In this document: one piece after another, positions 5,663-6,847 of the stretch
How the letters are laid out: every line of letters starts with the position of its first letter
Numbering within the stretch: the stretch's first letter is position 1
NCBI GenBank assembly: GCA_964495095.1
Contig: CAZBUH010000096.1
Location: forward strand, 1-6,847
Direction of reading: 5' to 3'
Length of the DNA stretch: 6,847 nt
DNA from: CAZBUH01 sp964495095
Lineage (GTDB): Bacteria; Bacillota; Clostridia; Oscillospirales; Oscillospiraceae
Notes under the pieces: model-generated
What the model saw: the letters and a program-made list of their open reading frames with translations, nothing else
What the model was told of the DNA's origin: nothing
Database searches by the model: none
Made by a program: the position numbers and the translations under genes

Positions 5663-5709
5663 ATACGCCGCGCACATCCGGAATCAAAAACCGGGTGTGC
5701 GCGGCGTGT
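5663..5709 (-). terminator. Rho-independent terminator of the LysR gene
   Basis: A very strong stem of about 19 pairs includes ACGCCGCGCACA with TGTGCGCGGCGT and an inner CCGG/CCGG. It has two G-T pairs, no mismatches and a 9-nt loop. On the minus strand it is followed by TTTTATTTT. It separates the LysR transcript from the VOC operon promoter about 70 nt further on. Confidence 0.85.
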
Positions 5710-5731
5710 ATCTGGATATGTAATTTAAGCT

Positions 5732-5760
5732 CGCCGTGCCGTCGGAGACGGCACATGGCG
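5732..5760. repeat. GC-rich hairpin downstream of the LysR gene
   Basis: GTGCCGTC (5736-5743) pairs with GACGGCAC (5747-5754) around GGA. The outer arms CGCC (5732-5735) and GGCG (5757-5760) pair across a 2-nt bulge. No T-run follows on either strand, so this is not a simple terminator. It abuts the next hairpin directly. Confidence 0.6.
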
Positions 5761-5792
5761 ATATAACAAAGCCGCTTGCGGCTATGTTATAT
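5761..5792. repeat. Hairpin abutting the LysR stop codon
   Basis: ATATAACA (5761-5768) pairs with TGTTATAT (5785-5792). After one A/A mismatch AGCCG (5770-5774) pairs with CGGCT (5779-5783) around a 4-nt loop. Its last base is part of the LysR stop codon. With the hairpin at 5732 it forms a compact two-hairpin unit resembling a dispersed REP-like intergenic repeat. That identity is unproven from one copy. Confidence 0.55.
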
Positions 5793-6685
5793 TATTTTCT
5801 ATAGCATTCTATGGCTATTTCCTTGAAAAGCCCAAGGGCCGGATTGGGGTTATCCCGCCGCCATATCATAACGGTATTGAAGCTGCTGTCAAGGCCCTTT
5901 ATCTCCCTGGACACAAGGCCCGAGGTGTGCTCCCGTGCCACCGGCGCCGGTACGACGGAGGCACCCTGGCCTGTCTTTATCTGCATAAGCACCGAATCTA
6001 TGCTGTCCGGATGGTAGAGACCGGCGCTGCTGGCCTCGCTGAGACTTGCGCTCTCCCACAGGTTATTTATAAAAGGGAAGGAGGCCCTGCCGATAAAGTA
6101 CAGGGTTTCGTTTTTAAGCTCGTCCGCTTCTATGTATTCACGGGAGGCCAGAGGGTTAAGCTCGGACGTGATGAGCACAAAGCGCTCCTCGTGCATTTGC
6201 AGAACATCTATACCCTGCTCATGGATATTTTCCGGCAGCTCAAAATCAAAACATATACCAACGTCGGCCTTTCCGCTGATTATTGAGTCTATTGTAAAGC
6301 CGGTATTCTGATGGTGCAGGGAGAACTGTATATTGGGATACCTGCTGCGGTAAATGCCGTAAACCTCGTATAAATCCTTGTAGTATAAGTCCAGGCTTGC
6401 AATTGCGAGCACGCCGCGGACTCCCGTTATCATCTGCTGAATATGGGCTATAAGCTCGTCCCGGCGGCGCAAAAGCTCTTTTCCCTCTATAAGCAGGAGC
6501 TTTCCGGCGTCTGTGAGGTATACAGAGCGGTTGTCCCTGTAGAGGAGCTTTACGCCGAGTTCCTCCTCCAAAAGGGCTATCTGCCGGCTGAGCGTGGGCT
6601 GGCTTATGTAAAGGCTCTCTGAAGCCTTTGTAAAGTTAAGGTAATCGGCTAATGTGGAATAGTAGTACAACTGGTCGAAAGTCAC
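5792..6685 (-). CDS. LysR-type transcriptional regulator
   Basis: A 297-residue protein of normal LysR-family length. Residues 1-60 form the winged helix-turn-helix (ADYLNFTKASESLYISQPTL, then SRQIALLEEELGVKLLYR), followed by a linker helix. The remainder is a two-lobed periplasmic-binding-like effector domain; GVLAIASL, ADVGICFDF and QGASVVPAPVAREH are typical segments. The preferred start is the GTG at 6685, preceded by GAGGTG at 6 nt and giving the family-typical opening MTFDQLYYYSTLADYLNFT. A GTG at 6694 is also in frame, but it overlaps that ribosome binding site. LysR regulators usually respond to a small molecule from the pathway they control. The gene is adjacent to the VOC operon, transcribed toward it, and has its own promoter and terminator. 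It is the obvious candidate controller of both catabolic units, which is an inference. Confidence 0.93.
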   Translation of the reverse strand: MTFDQLYYYSTLADYLNFTKASESLYISQPTLSRQIALLEEELGVKLLYRDNRSVYLTDAGKLLLIEGKELLRRRDELIAHIQQMITGVRGVLAIASLDLYYKDLYEVYGIYRSRYPNIQFSLHHQNTGFTIDSIISGKADVGICFDFELPENIHEQGIDVLQMHEERFVLITSELNPLASREYIEADELKNETLYFIGRASFPFINNLWESASLSEASSAGLYHPDSIDSVLMQIKTGQGASVVPAPVAREHTSGLVSREIKGLDSSFNTVMIWRRDNPNPALGLFKEIAIECYRK

Positions 6686-6734
6686 GGGCAACACCTCAAG
6701 AAATAAATGGTAATTATTTATATTCTATAGTACT

Positions 6735-6763
6735 ATTATAAACCGAAAAGCCGGAGGTGTAAA
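6735..6763 (-). promoter_or_regulatory. Sigma-A promoter of the LysR gene
   Basis: On the minus strand TTTACA (complement of 6758-6763) and a perfect TATAAT (complement of 6735-6740) are 17 nt apart. The leader is about 40 nt. A 10-bp palindrome, ATAGTACTAT (6727-6736), covers the expected start point and could serve autoregulation. Confidence 0.8.
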
Positions 6764-6847
6764 GCAGATTTTAATGAATGTAGACATAATTGCTTGCAGA
6801 ATACGGTAATTTTATATATAAATACAAATAAAAAACGGTGCGGATTT
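6764..6847. other. AT-rich non-coding stretch at the right end
   Basis: No coding frame or ribosome binding site is recognisable here. The stretch is very AT-rich upstream of the LysR promoter. A weak + strand promoter-like pair (TTGCTT at 6790-6795, 17 nt, TATATA at 6813-6818) could drive a divergent gene beyond the window, but nothing confirms it. Confidence 0.4.

Noticed and set aside
5471..5677. A 68-codon minus-strand frame ahead of the VOC gene
   Set aside because: It runs through the operon promoter and leader, lacks a ribosome binding site, and has no recognisable similarity.
5663..5792. CRISPR repeats
   Set aside because: The three palindromes differ in sequence and there are no regular spacers.
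6790..6818. A + strand promoter divergent from the LysR gene
   Set aside because: Both boxes are poor matches in a very AT-rich stretch and no gene start is visible before the window ends.

Overview
The window looks like chromosomal DNA of an anaerobic, probably gut-associated Clostridia member (Bacillota, perhaps Oscillospiraceae). The reasons are strong purine-rich GGAGG-type ribosome binding sites, Gram-positive-type sigma-A promoters in AT-rich gaps between GC-richer genes, hairpin-plus-T-run terminators, and an OYE/enoate-reductase flavoenzyme of the kind common in strict anaerobes. The taxon is an inference; no marker gene is present.

Layout. (1) 1-790: the 3' part of a sensor histidine kinase gene on the + strand, closed by a clean terminator. 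It appears unrelated to the rest. (2) 845-3041: a + strand transcription unit with a good promoter, a structured leader and a BaiCD/FadH/FldZ-type flavoprotein (OYE barrel, Fe-S cysteines, FAD and NAD(P)H domains). Its reading frame is broken at an A6 run that reads A_AAA_AAG, so it appears as two open frames, 935-1684 and 1690-2916. A single -1 shift there restores a normal protein of about 660 residues. (3) 3001-3041: an apparently bidirectional terminator shared with the convergent minus-strand operon. (4) 5606-3045, minus strand: a promoter followed by three closely spaced genes. In transcription order they are a VOC-fold protein resembling methylmalonyl-CoA epimerase, a crotonase-fold hydrolase carrying the residue pattern of 6-oxocamphor hydrolase (a beta-diketone C-C hydrolase), and a BKACE (DUF849) beta-keto acid cleavage enzyme. 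(5) 5663-6763, minus strand: a LysR-type regulator with its own promoter, ending in a cluster of three hairpins, the last of which is a terminator.

How the genes may work together. The chemistry suggests a catabolic module for a 1,3-dicarbonyl compound. The flavoenzyme would reduce an activated C=C bond, the VOC protein would act at an acidic alpha-carbon, the crotonase-fold enzyme would hydrolyse a beta-diketone C-C bond, and the BKACE would split a beta-keto acid with acetyl-CoA into acetoacetate and an acyl-CoA. The LysR protein would sense the substrate. The catabolic promoter pair (flavoenzyme and VOC operon) share a 31-bp upstream block, 22 of 31 identical, ending in the -35 box at exactly the same spacing. 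This supports control of both units by one regulator, most simply the neighbouring LysR protein. The substrate is unknown. Polyketone rings related to phloroglucinol, cyclic diones, or linear diketones such as reduced curcuminoids are possibilities, not conclusions.
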